A program made the translations under genes and the position numbers. Positions 1 through 10,436 of a stretch of 64,000 bases of DNA are shown in pieces. The notes beneath the pieces were generated by a model, which had not been told where the DNA came from, did no database searches, and saw nothing but the letters and a program-made list of their open reading frames with translations. This stretch comes from Diprion similis. Its lineage: Eukaryota > Arthropoda > Insecta > Hymenoptera > Diprionidae. Each line of letters opens with the position of its first letter. The first letter of the stretch is position 1. The stretch spans positions 20,460,001 to 20,524,000 of the forward strand of contig NC_060112.1 in the NCBI RefSeq assembly GCF_021155765.1, written 5' to 3'.

Positions 1-1426
1 GTCAAAGTCCGATCGGAATCTGTCAAATCGTTTACGCAGTATTAGCTGTAAAAGATGATGAAATGAAAATTTGCCAGAGCGCCTTGTGTACACGATTCCG
101 TTCGAACACTTGCTATTGATTTTGGTACGTATCTGATCTGAATTTGAGAAGCCAACTCTTTGAAAATTCATTCTGAAATTGGGCAATAATAATTTTTTTC
201 CCTGATGTTTTGTTACAATAAAATTACTAACTTCAGGCACATATAATAAGCTAAAATCATTTCCTTTGTTTCAACTACATACATAATAAAACTCTGATTG
301 ATTTTCATTTTATGTTTCACAGTCACCTGACCCATTCTTATATGGTTGTTGATCTGTTAAACTCACTTTGCACTACACTTTGCACAACATTACACTGCAG
401 CATAACTACGTTGTAACACAAAAGGGCAGCTACTTGGAAATTGGCACTCTATGTATTTACTCAGTGTCTGAAACCGTTTTTCATTGACTTGCCAATCACT
501 AAGTTCATCTACCTATCGATAGGTACCATTGGCTTTCCAGCAACAAGAGGTATGCACTGACCACAATACTATTACTATTAACCACCTGTTACCATATGAA
601 ACAAACTATAGACTTTATAAATATATAATTGTAGTTCAAATGCATGACTAATTGAATGTTTTTTATTTTGTATGTGATTGTTGTTCTGTTTATTTTTTAC
701 AGATACTTCCATTGTTTTTACTAACACGTTTGTGACAGAAACTGTGCTCAATCATAACAACAGCAAAAATTAGATTGTGAACCGACCGGATGCTTTTAAT
801 GAACACCCATGAAACATGGTGAATGCCCCACCGAGTAAAGAGCTTTAGATCATTGAGATTCTAACAGAATTGTTCAAATTATTAAATATATAAAATCTTG
901 TCATATTTAGAATCTACCGGTGGCTTTTTTATTTGAAATAAAATTTTTCCAAATGTACTATATCACCGACAAACTTAAAAAATCGTTCGAAATCATTTGA
1001 AACATATGAAATCTTGATAGTTGTTCAGCTACTTGTGTAATCATTTCACATCAAATCGCTTGAAGTTGTTAAAAGCATTTGAAATAGCTGATATATGTAA
1101 ACCAGTGAATTGATTTAAAATAAGTATAATCAAAGCTGGAATCAGTTTGAAAAAGTTGTAAAGTTCTTTTAACACTTGTGGTGTTGTACTTTACACTTAC
1201 ACTATCATGATAATTCACCGTAGTGTTCTAACAGAAAGATGACAACCTTTACTATAATTTGTTGTTTTATTATATCTAGAGATTCATTTCTAAATGTAAA
1301 TTCATGAAAACCCTATACTGCAGCGCCACATATTACTAATAGTTTTAAGAATTTAAGACTGTATAAAATAGAATTATATACTGAGACTGACAAATTTTAG
1401 CTATACTTGTTATATTAGGTGGTTAA

Positions 1427-1457
<31 letters not shown>

Positions 1458-1992
1458 CAATGATTGTCATCTATCTTTTTTACTTCGCAGTGTAAAACTT
1501 ACTTATAAGAAAATTGAGGTAGACATATATGGTTATGGATCATGTTGTTCGGGCACTAAGTCAGCGAGTCAAGTTTTGGCATCGGTCCGGCTACATCTAT
1601 GTAAGGAATCCTGCAAGTTTCCTTGTTCTTAGTGTGAATGCGGGTGAATTTATTGAAAATTTTTAAATCGTCTGCAGACGCATAATGATGGTCACTAATC
1701 CATCCGCTCGCATGCCCTGCACAAGTCTCCGGAAGATTTTTTGGGGTTATATCCTATTGAGTATTGTGGGTATTGGTAGTGATCATTATTATTATTGACG
1801 TAATCGCAGGCAAATTAGATTAACCGCATTACTATTTTGGATTTTCATGATGGTCATAAGTCGTACAGTTATCAACTACAAATGCTCCACATCACAACAG
1901 GTACAAAAGTTGTGGTTCGCTTACAAGTAGTTCATTGGTTACTATGGTACAGCAGTATCATTGCGGCATACTTACAATAAGTCATGAAATCT
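1..1992. other. Left-edge region, no supported gene
   Basis: No gene can be supported here. A frame on the + strand is open from base 3 and stops at TGA 117-119, but no start or upstream exon is in view. It could be the last coding exon of a gene lying to the left, or chance. A splice-donor-like site (GGTACGT) follows near 124. A run of about 20 A residues lies near 1438-1457. The rest is AT-rich sequence without recognisable motifs. Confidence 0.4.
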
Positions 1993-3486
1993 AGACAAAA
2001 ACATATGAAATGCAAAAAAATCTGCCAAGTTACCAAAACCAAATCACAATAAAAATTCAAGAAGAACTTAGATATTGCTAGCCTGTGTCGTGAAATCAGG
2101 AAAGTAACCCAAGCCCTGCACTGTTTCGTGTAGTAATATCAAAACATTATTTCAGCTCTACGTACTTGGCGGGCACATTTTTATTGAAAACAATTACGAA
2201 TTTCTATAACAACAGAGTAATCGTGGAGTTTGATCCATCGCATCAATTAGTGGAATAATGCCATGAGAATATAAATTGTACACGTTCTTACAGTGTGGGA
2301 TAATACGTATTCAATCACACGTAATAAAAACTGGATGCTGTATGGAAACAGTATGCTTGAGTACATTACGTGGCACACGTGTAATATATACAATTTACCT
2401 GCCAATATCTTATCCTTGCTTGCTGGCTAAAAAAATATTTTTATTGTTACCAACCATGTTCGAAGATGCTTATAATAACATAATAAAGGGTAATCTAACA
2501 ATTGCATCGAAAGGAATTAATGGGTTCTCTGTGCGTAATGAGCATACTTCAGGTACAAGAAATCTCACAGCAAAAAATATGTGTGAAAAAAGCGGATATA
2601 TTTGGAATCGAAGAGCTTCTGTCAGAGTCTAGAAATTGACTATTATTATAGTAATATTCGCTGACGCCATGACGCAGCAACCTTATTCATTTGTAGACAA
2701 ATGATTAAACATTTGATGATTGAATATTACATCGGCATCAGCCGTGCCAGGGTGTATAAGGAGCGAGAACATAACTGTTACAATGAGTGTACATTTTCTG
2801 AAAATCGTTGCGTGCAAGTGTACGGGAGTGCTGGGGTGCAGGCGCCTGCGCGCCAGCGCGTACGTACGCTCGCGCGCAACGATTTTCGGACTGTAATCAA
2901 CAACAAATGATTTTGAATAAATGAATAAACGGCACATATTCAATTCAAAATTGAAAATATACGATAATATTACTGTTCAAAGGTAACTGATCGATAGACC
3001 GAATCGCATGAAGTCCTCAATTCTATAAAATATGCAATTAAACTGAAGGGGCAAAAAAAGTAACAAATCCGATACGTTAGTAATATGTATCAAACAATCT
3101 GTCATCAACCAGTCATTCCGATGCACAATTCCATTTGTTAAAGAAAAAGTTGAGTCCATTGATTGATGATAACAGATAGTCTTGGAGACGGAATTATTAC
3201 ACAGGATCACACACGTCACGAACAAGTGTGACCGTTTCGATAGAACGTATAAGGTAAATGTGCCCGCCAAGTACGTAGCGCTTGGAATGATGTTTCGATA
3301 TAACTACACGAAACAGCGAGGTCCGACTTCATGGCGTACTACTTGCTGAGAGATCGTAGGGCTTGGGGTTTTTTCCTGATTCCACTACAGAAACTGGCAA
3401 TATCTAAGTTGTTCTTGAATTTTTATTGTGATTTGGTTTCGGTAACTTGGCGGTTTTATTTACATTTCAGATGTTTTTGCCTGTAA
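1993..3486. mobile_element. 1.5 kb element with ~200 bp inverted arms
   Basis: The sequence around 1993-2180 reappears in reverse complement around 3256-3486. The clearest shared block is the 20-mer at 2161-2180 and its complement at 3256-3275. Similarity then continues outward through TGATTTGGTTT-like and CTTGAATTTTTATTGTGATT blocks with small indels. The arms diverge in the middle, where a GC-rich hairpin sits (2798-2890). No transposase frame is visible. This looks like a non-autonomous foldback or DNA transposon remnant. The outer limits are approximate and no target-site duplication was identified. Confidence 0.6.
2798..2890. repeat. GC-rich perfect-core hairpin
   Basis: The block starting CTGAAAATCGTTGCG at 2799 pairs with CGCAACGATTTTCGG ending near 2889. 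The intervening loop is GC-rich (many GCGC steps) inside otherwise AT-rich DNA. The arms are about 27 bp with a few mismatches. The hairpin lies near the middle of the larger inverted-repeat element. Confidence 0.6.
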
Positions 3487-4030
3487 AAAAATTATCCAAC
3501 AAAAAGCTTTGTATCAAGAAGAATCAGCTGTTACTTTGTTATCTGATAAAAAAGTTTCACCTGGAAAATTACCGACTGCATCGCAGTATTAGATAAAAAA
3601 TGTAGATAATGGTGGGTTTAGATTAAATTATAAAGAACAGATAAGAGCACCCTTAGGTTCAAGGATTAAGGGTGCCCTCCTGAAAGTTTGAAGTATGAAG
3701 AATATTGTGTATAAATTGGATGATCAAATTCGAAGAATTGTCGAACTTGCCACCGATTCGTCGAATTTCGATTGTCTCGAAACTACGTTTTCAGAGTCAG
3801 AGAAAACGACACGACCAATTTTTACAAAATTTGGACACAATGTTTTTGTATACTTTGTCTCGTTCGCTGCGTATGGTTTTTTTTAATTCAATTGTTCATT
3901 TTTTTATGGTTCAAAAAAAGGTGTTAAATTTAGGCCGAAAAAAAAACATTAATTCTAAACAGTCACAGTTTGGTTAAAATTTTAAAAACTTTCGTCAAAT
4001 TTTTGTAAAACTTTATTATTTGATTATCAA
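3487..4030. other. AT-rich spacer with short hairpin
   Basis: No gene is supported. The segment near 3645-3680 contains a short inverted repeat (GCACCCTTA and its complement TAAGGGTGC) separated by about 11 bp, which could be a transposon terminus. The small open frames on the + strand here have no family resemblance. Confidence 0.4.
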
Positions 4031-5087
4031 CGCCTTGACTGTCAGGGACACACACGCGGGAAGAAAAAAGTCGTGCCGCTTTTGCCCTATGACACATATG
4101 TGGGCATTTGAAAAAAAAGCATGGTTCTACTACATCGATTTGACTGCAATTGGGTAAATCATTGTTTTGGAGGTCGCTGAATCCGAATCTGAAATCAGAT
4201 TTCCAAAATTCAACATGGCGGATCCAATATGGCGTAGGAAAATTTGAAAAATAGTTTGATTCCGACGAAAGTGAGTACCTTAGAGTTTTTGAGGTCGCTG
4301 AATCTGAAATCGGATTTCAAAAATTCAAAATGGTAGATCCAATATGGCGGACGCATATTCGAAAAATAGTTTGATTCCGACGAAAGTGAGTACCTAGAGG
4401 TTTTTGAAGTCGCTGAATCTGAATCTGAATTCGGATTTCCAAAATTCAAAATGGCGGATTTAATATGGTGGACGCAAAGTCGAAAAACAGTTTCATTTCG
4501 ACGAAAATGAGAACCTACAAATTTTTGAGGTCACTGATTCTGAATCCGAAATCGAATTTCTAAAATTCGATCGCGGATCCAATATGGCAGACGCAAATTC
4601 GAAAAATAGTTCGATTCCAACGAAAGTGAGTATGTAATGGTTTTTGAGGTCACTGAAGCTGAATCTGAAATCGGATTTCTAAAATTCGATGGTGGATCCG
4701 ATATGGCGGACGCAAATTCGAAAAATAGTTCGATTTCGATGAAAGTGACTATGTAATAGTTTTTGAGATCGCTGAATCCAAATCTCACATCTAACTATTT
4801 TTCGAATTTGCGTCTGCCATATTGGATCCGCCACTTTGAATTTTGGAAATCCGATTTGAGATTCAAATTCAGCGACCTTAAAAACCTTATGGTACTCACT
4901 TTCGTCGGAGTCAAACTATTTTTCGAATTTGCGTCAACAGTATTGGATCCACCATTTTGAATTTTCAAAATCTGAGTCCAGATTTGGATTCGCCAACCCC
5001 AAAAATCGTTTCACTAAAATTGTAGGTTAAATCTAAAAAAAAAATTTTCCAATACAAAAATCTTATTTTCGCCTGACAGCGAAGGGG
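4031..5087. mobile_element. TIR-bounded element carrying the 118 bp array
   Basis: The 17 bases at the right edge, read on the minus strand from 5087 (CCCCTTCGCTGTCAGGC), match the left edge at 4031 (CGCCTTGACTGTCAGGG) at 13 of 17 positions. The right edge abuts TTAA at 5088-5091. The left edge abuts TCAA at 4027-4030, which may be a decayed TTAA. This suggests a non-autonomous TTAA-target DNA element. The interior is mostly tandem repeat and carries no transposase. The boundaries are an inference from a short degenerate TIR. Confidence 0.4.
4165..4990. repeat. ~118 bp tandem repeat with inverted end
   Basis: Five to six direct copies of a ~118-120 bp unit begin near 4167, 4285, 4403, 4519, 4639 and 4758. 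Each carries GAGGTCGCTGAATC-like, GGATTTCCAAAATTC-like, GGCGGATCCAATATGGCGG-like and CGACGAAAGTGAGTACC-like blocks. From about 4793 the same unit continues in reverse complement for roughly 1.7 copies, to about 4990. The many short open frames on both strands here are products of the repeat and are not genes. Confidence 0.85.
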
Positions 5088-6678
5088 TTAATAGTTTAAA
5101 ACAACTGAACAACCAAAAATGCATTATAGGAAGGTTTTGGAAGTAGGAAAATATAATGACAGAGTAAACTTGCTGGTGAGCATCAACTCTGGTCATTGAA
5201 GCTATTAATACAAAGCATTAAGGATAATGGGACCGACTCCAAAAAATGCACCACCTTTATAGAAGACCGATAGGACGAGCGTAAACTTATCCCAAAACAG
5301 GGTAATTGATCGAAAATACAAGAAATGAAAAAACTGACATGCAATTAAGCAACCATCTTAACTACACAATCAATCGGTCGCACCTGTTTTCATGAATGAC
5401 GAATAAACTTGTGTCTGCTAGCCTGCCGGCTTTCCTGACAGGTGTCTTAATGTCGTCCAGGATTCCTCGGTGCTGACGCTCCAAATCACCGTGGAAACGA
5501 ACTGGAATATGCACGCTAGAATATTGTTGACGACGAGCGGCGGGTTGTCAGTTGTCTGCTGCTGCGGTCACCTTGGCTACGGCATCACACGCCGCAGTCG
5601 CCACAGAACCACTCGTCTGAATTCCCTCGTTTTTCGGTGTAAATCGCATCATGTTCGTTCATTTTGCCCAAGAATGATCAAACCTAAACTAGGAACGCCG
5701 AATTTATTTTCAGCCTTGCACTCCTCGTTACGGCTTCTCGAAAAGTGCTGCAAATTTATACCGAATCTCTATTGCTAGGGAACTGCTTTCTTACGCTTGG
5801 ACTAATGTTCCTACGCTTGGACTAATGTTCCTGCGCGTGGCGGACTACACGAACCGCGTAGCAGCAGGCAGCAATGGGTTCGACTCTTAATTCTCAGCTT
5901 CCGTGACAGGTGTTTCGAGCTCTCGAATTCGTCTTCGGTTTTCTTCCACTTTTATTTTGTTATTAAATTCAATACAGCTCAATTAAGCGAGCACCGCGGT
6001 TGCTCGGTGTGTACAGTTGGCCGTTATTCACGATAAATTTTATTCTAGTTATTCACACCATCGTTTCGGATGCGTTTCGCCATATATGGATTCGAAATCA
6101 GGATGATTTGCCAGAGAAATTAGTCAATAAAAATACTCACCGTAGGTGATTTGGGAATTTTTCGCAATGCAATTAACAGCTGGTCGATTTTTGGGATGAT
6201 AACGAATCGCTGTGACGATACGGCGTCCTTCGTTTGGCGTGACAATGAACCTCGAAGTTCCGTACCTATTATTACCTTCACTTTGGTAATTCATTATTAT
6301 TCAATTAGAATATCTGCAAGATTTAATTATTAGGGATGTATCCCAGAGCTACGGTATCTACGAGACAATTATTATTTACTACTTTATTGATTCGCCGTCA
6401 TCCTCGGATGCAAGAAAAACACGCCTTATGACTGGAAGAACAAATGCTACCTAAAACAATTGGTACCCGCCGGCAATTTGAAATCATTTCTCCGTTGCGT
6501 CGCTGCTCGACATCCGGTTATATCTTTTTCCGGTTTAAACATAAGATTTATACAGACACCGGTAGATCTCGCACGTCACTTGTCACTCGTTTCCACACAG
6601 TTCATTCCATTCACTACAGGTTGACGTTTGTACCTGTGTAGCGTACTTTGACGTAGTGTTTGCTACTTGTCAATCAAA
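5088..6678. promoter_or_regulatory. Upstream region of the sorting nexin gene
   Basis: No coding sequence is supported. A 21 bp unit, CTACGCTTGGACTAATGTTC plus one base, occurs twice in tandem near 5790-5832. The GC content rises between about 5450 and 5900. The last few hundred bases precede the SNX start and presumably contain its promoter and 5' leader; no TATA box or initiator can be assigned with confidence. Confidence 0.35.
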
Positions 6679-9112
6679 ATGATGACCTCTTCAGAAGCAG
6701 ACATTGATGCGCTCGACGAAAAAACTATGGAAGATTCGGCTGTTCTTCAAGTCAGTTCGATGGCTGCAGGAGGTTTGGTCAAACAAGAAAGTCGCGACAC
6801 AGATTTTCTTTCTAACTATAGTACTTCGATCGAAGGATCTGTGGTTAGTATAACCTACAATATTTAATTATGATGCTTAGGATTCCTAAAAACGATCGGG
6901 CAATCACGACGTTAACATTTGAAAACAATAATATTCACGCCGTTGAATGATCCCTTCTCGGTTACGAGAATATTTCGAAGAAATGATGAAAATTGGCAAA
7001 AGGTGTAGCGAATATTCGGTCACTGACTAGTGGCCCAGAAAGCTATATCCAACTAGTTCTTAGTGCAACATATGACCATATCATAATGAAACTTAATTAT
7101 TTTTCATTCAGGTAGCATCTCCGTCCATCGATAGCTTTTCAACTTTACCAGAACAAGAAATATCAGACTTTCCCATCGACTCTCGAGATCTACAGATCAA
7201 AGTAGATAATCCTCAAAAACATCTTGAAACTTTGGAGACATTCATCACATTCCGGGTTACAACAAGGGTATGCAGAATGTATTGATTACAATTAATACAA
7301 TGTTATCATTTTATTATGTTGCAAATTATAATTTATATTAAACAGAGTTTAGATCGCTTTGTTGAGATAAATATTGAAATAGCATGTAGACACATGTATT
7401 TACAAGTGGAAAATGTGCTAACTAGAGAGTTTGCCTCATTGCATTTAGCACTATAAATGTCTTTACATTGGGGTCACTTTCACCTTTTTGTGGCACACGT
7501 AAAACAATTTTCCAAAACTTTGAGCTACGGTTTTAATTTTAGAATACATACCCTGTCTGATTTTGCATATTAATGGATTTCAACTATTTATTTATATATA
7601 GATTTTCAAACATGCATAACAATTGTATTTTCAGACATCACGTCCTGAGTTTGAAGAAACTGAGTATGTTGTTCGCCGCCGTTACAACGATTTTATTTGG
7701 TTACGTCAGAAACTTGTCGACACCTACCCAACACACATTATACCTGTAAGTGCTCATTTATACCAGTAATTATTCATAACGTGTGTATTAAGTTAAGTAT
7801 ACATATTTTATATGACAATTCACACTTACAGCCAATGCCTGGTAAACACACACTGCTGGCACAGCTAGATCGTTACTCAAAGGAATTTATAATGGCTCGA
7901 ATGAAACTTTTGCATGGATTTCTGAACCGTGTAGTGAACCATCCAATTTTGAGCTGTGCAAAAAGTCTATACACTTTTCTGACTGCTAAACCAGCTGTAC
8001 GTATTATCAAAAAAATGATTTCAAACGTACTAAACAATTTTATCTATGAAAATTTTCGAGTTTTATATTTTTCATTAGGAATTCTCTATCCATCGAAAGT
8101 CCCGCAGTAATGTTCTCGTAAAGATGACTGATTCACTGCAAAATATGGCTAATGTGTATACAATGAAACAGCGGCATCTTGAATTTGAACAGGTGCGAGA
8201 TTATTGCGTGGCATTAGCCGATAAACTATCGGCTATAGATAAAATTAGCCACCGAATTCAGAAAGAAAGACAAGGTAGGGTTCAAACTTGACACATTTGA
8301 AATCTCAGAAAATACATACTTTGGTTAGAAACATGTAGGATTAGGGATAGATTATATCATCTAGCTACTAATTTTTCGCCTTTTACTGCTGAACAGAATA
8401 TCTCTTGGAGTTACATCAGTTACATCCAATATTTACCCTATGGGCGACATCTGAACCAGAGCTAAATCCAATTTTAACAGCAATTGCTAAAGCAATTGAA
8501 AATAATGCAGCTGCACATCAGGTTGTGCTTGACTCATTCCCAAGTGATATGCGAGAATACCTGGCCTACATAGATGCTGTACGGGATACTTTAGTTCGGC
8601 GTGATTCAATGCAAATTGAATACGAAATGACTGTAGATGATTTGGCTAAGAAACGCCAAGAAAAAGACCAGGTAAGAAATTTGTTAAATTCTTCTAAGAA
8701 TATCGTCACATAATAAATATAATTTGATTTATACTACTTGATAATATTTGTGTAGTTGATAGGTGCTGGAACTAGTTCTAGTAATTCACCTGGTTGGGGT
8801 GGTTCGTTATGGAAGGGTGAATCTCGCGATGAAAAGCTGGAAAAAATTGGACAGTCCATTCCTCGGCTTGGAAAAAAAGTGGAACTCCTGCAAGACCGTG
8901 TAGAATGTGCTAATGAAAATTTACGTAGTGATCTAGAGCGTTGGAATAAAGAAAAACGAACTGATTTGAAAACCATGCTCATATCAATGGCAGATCAACA
9001 GATTTTGCATTATCAACATTGCATGAATGCCTGGGAAGAGGTGCTGTCAGGTTTAAAACTGGATAACGGAACGGAAATTAATTTGGGCCCTCCTATTAAG
9101 GTTCCTGCTTAA
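6679..9112 (+). CDS. Sorting nexin, SNX7/SNX30 type
   Basis: Predicted 474-residue PX-BAR sorting nexin acting on endosomal membranes in retrograde and autophagy-linked trafficking. Coding exons are 6679-6843, 7112-7267, 7635-7745, 7832-7996, 8079-8274, 8397-8671 and 8756-9112; all phases agree. The PX domain covers about residues 70-198 and contains RRRYNDF (121-127), whose last Arg is expected to contact PI3P. Residues about 205-465 form the helical BAR region. The C-terminal part, with [19 protein letters not shown] and an [21 protein letters not shown]-like helix, resembles SNX7/30 rather than SNX1/2. Length is close to human SNX30. The start chosen is the first ATG of an ATGATG pair. The first 55 residues are acidic and low-complexity. 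A likely poly(A) signal lies at 9284-9289. Confidence 0.92.
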
Positions 9113-10249
9113 ATTTCAAATAGCATTCTAGTCTACTTCAAATACAAGAACAAAAAAACACCGCATTGTTGTATAATTACCATTAATTATAAGTCCCAAG
9201 ATTGAATAATGAAATATTGAAATATCCTCGTGTTATCAATGGTCGAAGAATATAGTAATACTAAAATGAATATCTTTTTCGACAATAAAAATTGAAATAT
9301 ATGTAATATAAGATAAAATCGCGCAGAAAAAATTGAAATATATGAAATTGTAAATTATAATTCTTTTGTACGTCCATGGATAATATCAGTCACTGATTGT
9401 AAAGCTGGCTTTTCAATATCTGCTGATATTTTGAATTTGCTCATAATTTCTTGATCCTAGTGAAAAATTAAAAGTTATTGTCTCAGCATTATACTTATTA
9501 TTGTATTTATTTTTCTCCCAAGCATTTTCTAGCCACTAGTATTTGACTACTATCGGCTGTGATGAAGGGAAAGTTTTGCAAATTGTTATTATGTAAATAT
9601 AAGTATGTATTTATGGCACAGAGTATGGTCTACGCGTCTTTTTTTGCCTGCATTTCGTACTTAAAGTACTCGTTTTAGCGACAGTACAAAAAAAAAAGAG
9701 CATTGGAGTATGTAAAGGTGCACTTTTACGTGTTAGTACTGGACAGTGTTCTTTTAGGTGCCCAGTTATAAAGGAAAGACTTGTAAATCAAACTTTTGTT
9801 ACATAAAGTGTTGTGTGCATCATGGAGCCAAAGTACATGCACACGCTTGCAGCGACTCATATTGCAAACTTATGCTCGGCATTAAAAGACGCATTGTGCC
9901 TCCTTGGTACACAATCTAGTATTAGTCAAAATAATCACTTAATTAGATATGATAAAATGAATTTTCCTATTATTAGTTACACATTAAAATCATGTAAAAT
10001 CTCCATGTCTGATATTTCTTACATTAGAAATGGAAAATGTATTTTGCCAAGCGGATTTGTTAAGTTTTAGTGTGATATGGAAATTGAGTGGAAAGATATA
10101 TCGAGACAATTTGTACCTAAAATTATGCAAACACAAACAATTACCATTGTGGACCATTCAAGTTGTTTAGTAGAATTAATGTCTTAAAATACAAATAAAA
10201 TTATTCATCACATAATACAAGGGTAATTAATAGTCTAATTTTAACCTAC
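9113..10249. other. Convergent 3' region between SNX and DCAF15
   Basis: This segment holds the 3' UTR of the sorting nexin (AATAAA at 9284-9289) and sequence downstream of DCAF15. One minus-strand block, 9355-9456, looks like a terminal coding exon and is listed separately. A small + frame at about 9813-10070 has no family resemblance and a weak context, so it is not called. The rest shows nothing I can name. Confidence 0.4.
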
Positions 10250-10332
10250 CTTCATGTCTAATGTAAGAATCCCTCTACTATGTGCTAATACTTGTCTGCA
10301 GAAGCAATAAGTTCCTACAAATGATGATACGT
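9355..10332 (-). CDS. Candidate alternative 3' terminal exons of DCAF15
   Basis: Two minus-strand blocks could form an alternative DCAF15 end. The first, 10250-10332, follows a TTTCTAG acceptor and ends at a GTAGGT donor. The second, 9355-9456, follows a CACTAG acceptor and ends at TAA 9355-9357. Spliced after the penultimate DCAF15 exon (10787-11013), they keep frame: 1+83 nt gives whole codons and the last block encodes 33 residues (DQEIMSKFKISADIEK... ending GRTKEL). Splice sites, phases and open frames all agree, which is unlikely to be entirely chance, but I recognise no family. It may instead be the end of a small separate gene, or noise. Confidence 0.35.
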
Positions 10333-10436
10333 CTAGAAATTCGACAAATACAAGGAAGAGAATTAACGATAACAGCAGTTACATTATTCAATAATTTATA
10401 TTCCGTGAGATGTCTGTTCTGGGCATAAATACGTTA

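Noticed and set aside
4210-4960. Several 65-85 codon open frames on both strands with repeated protein-like text
   Set aside because: They are translations of the 118 bp tandem repeat in each orientation and have no independent gene signal.
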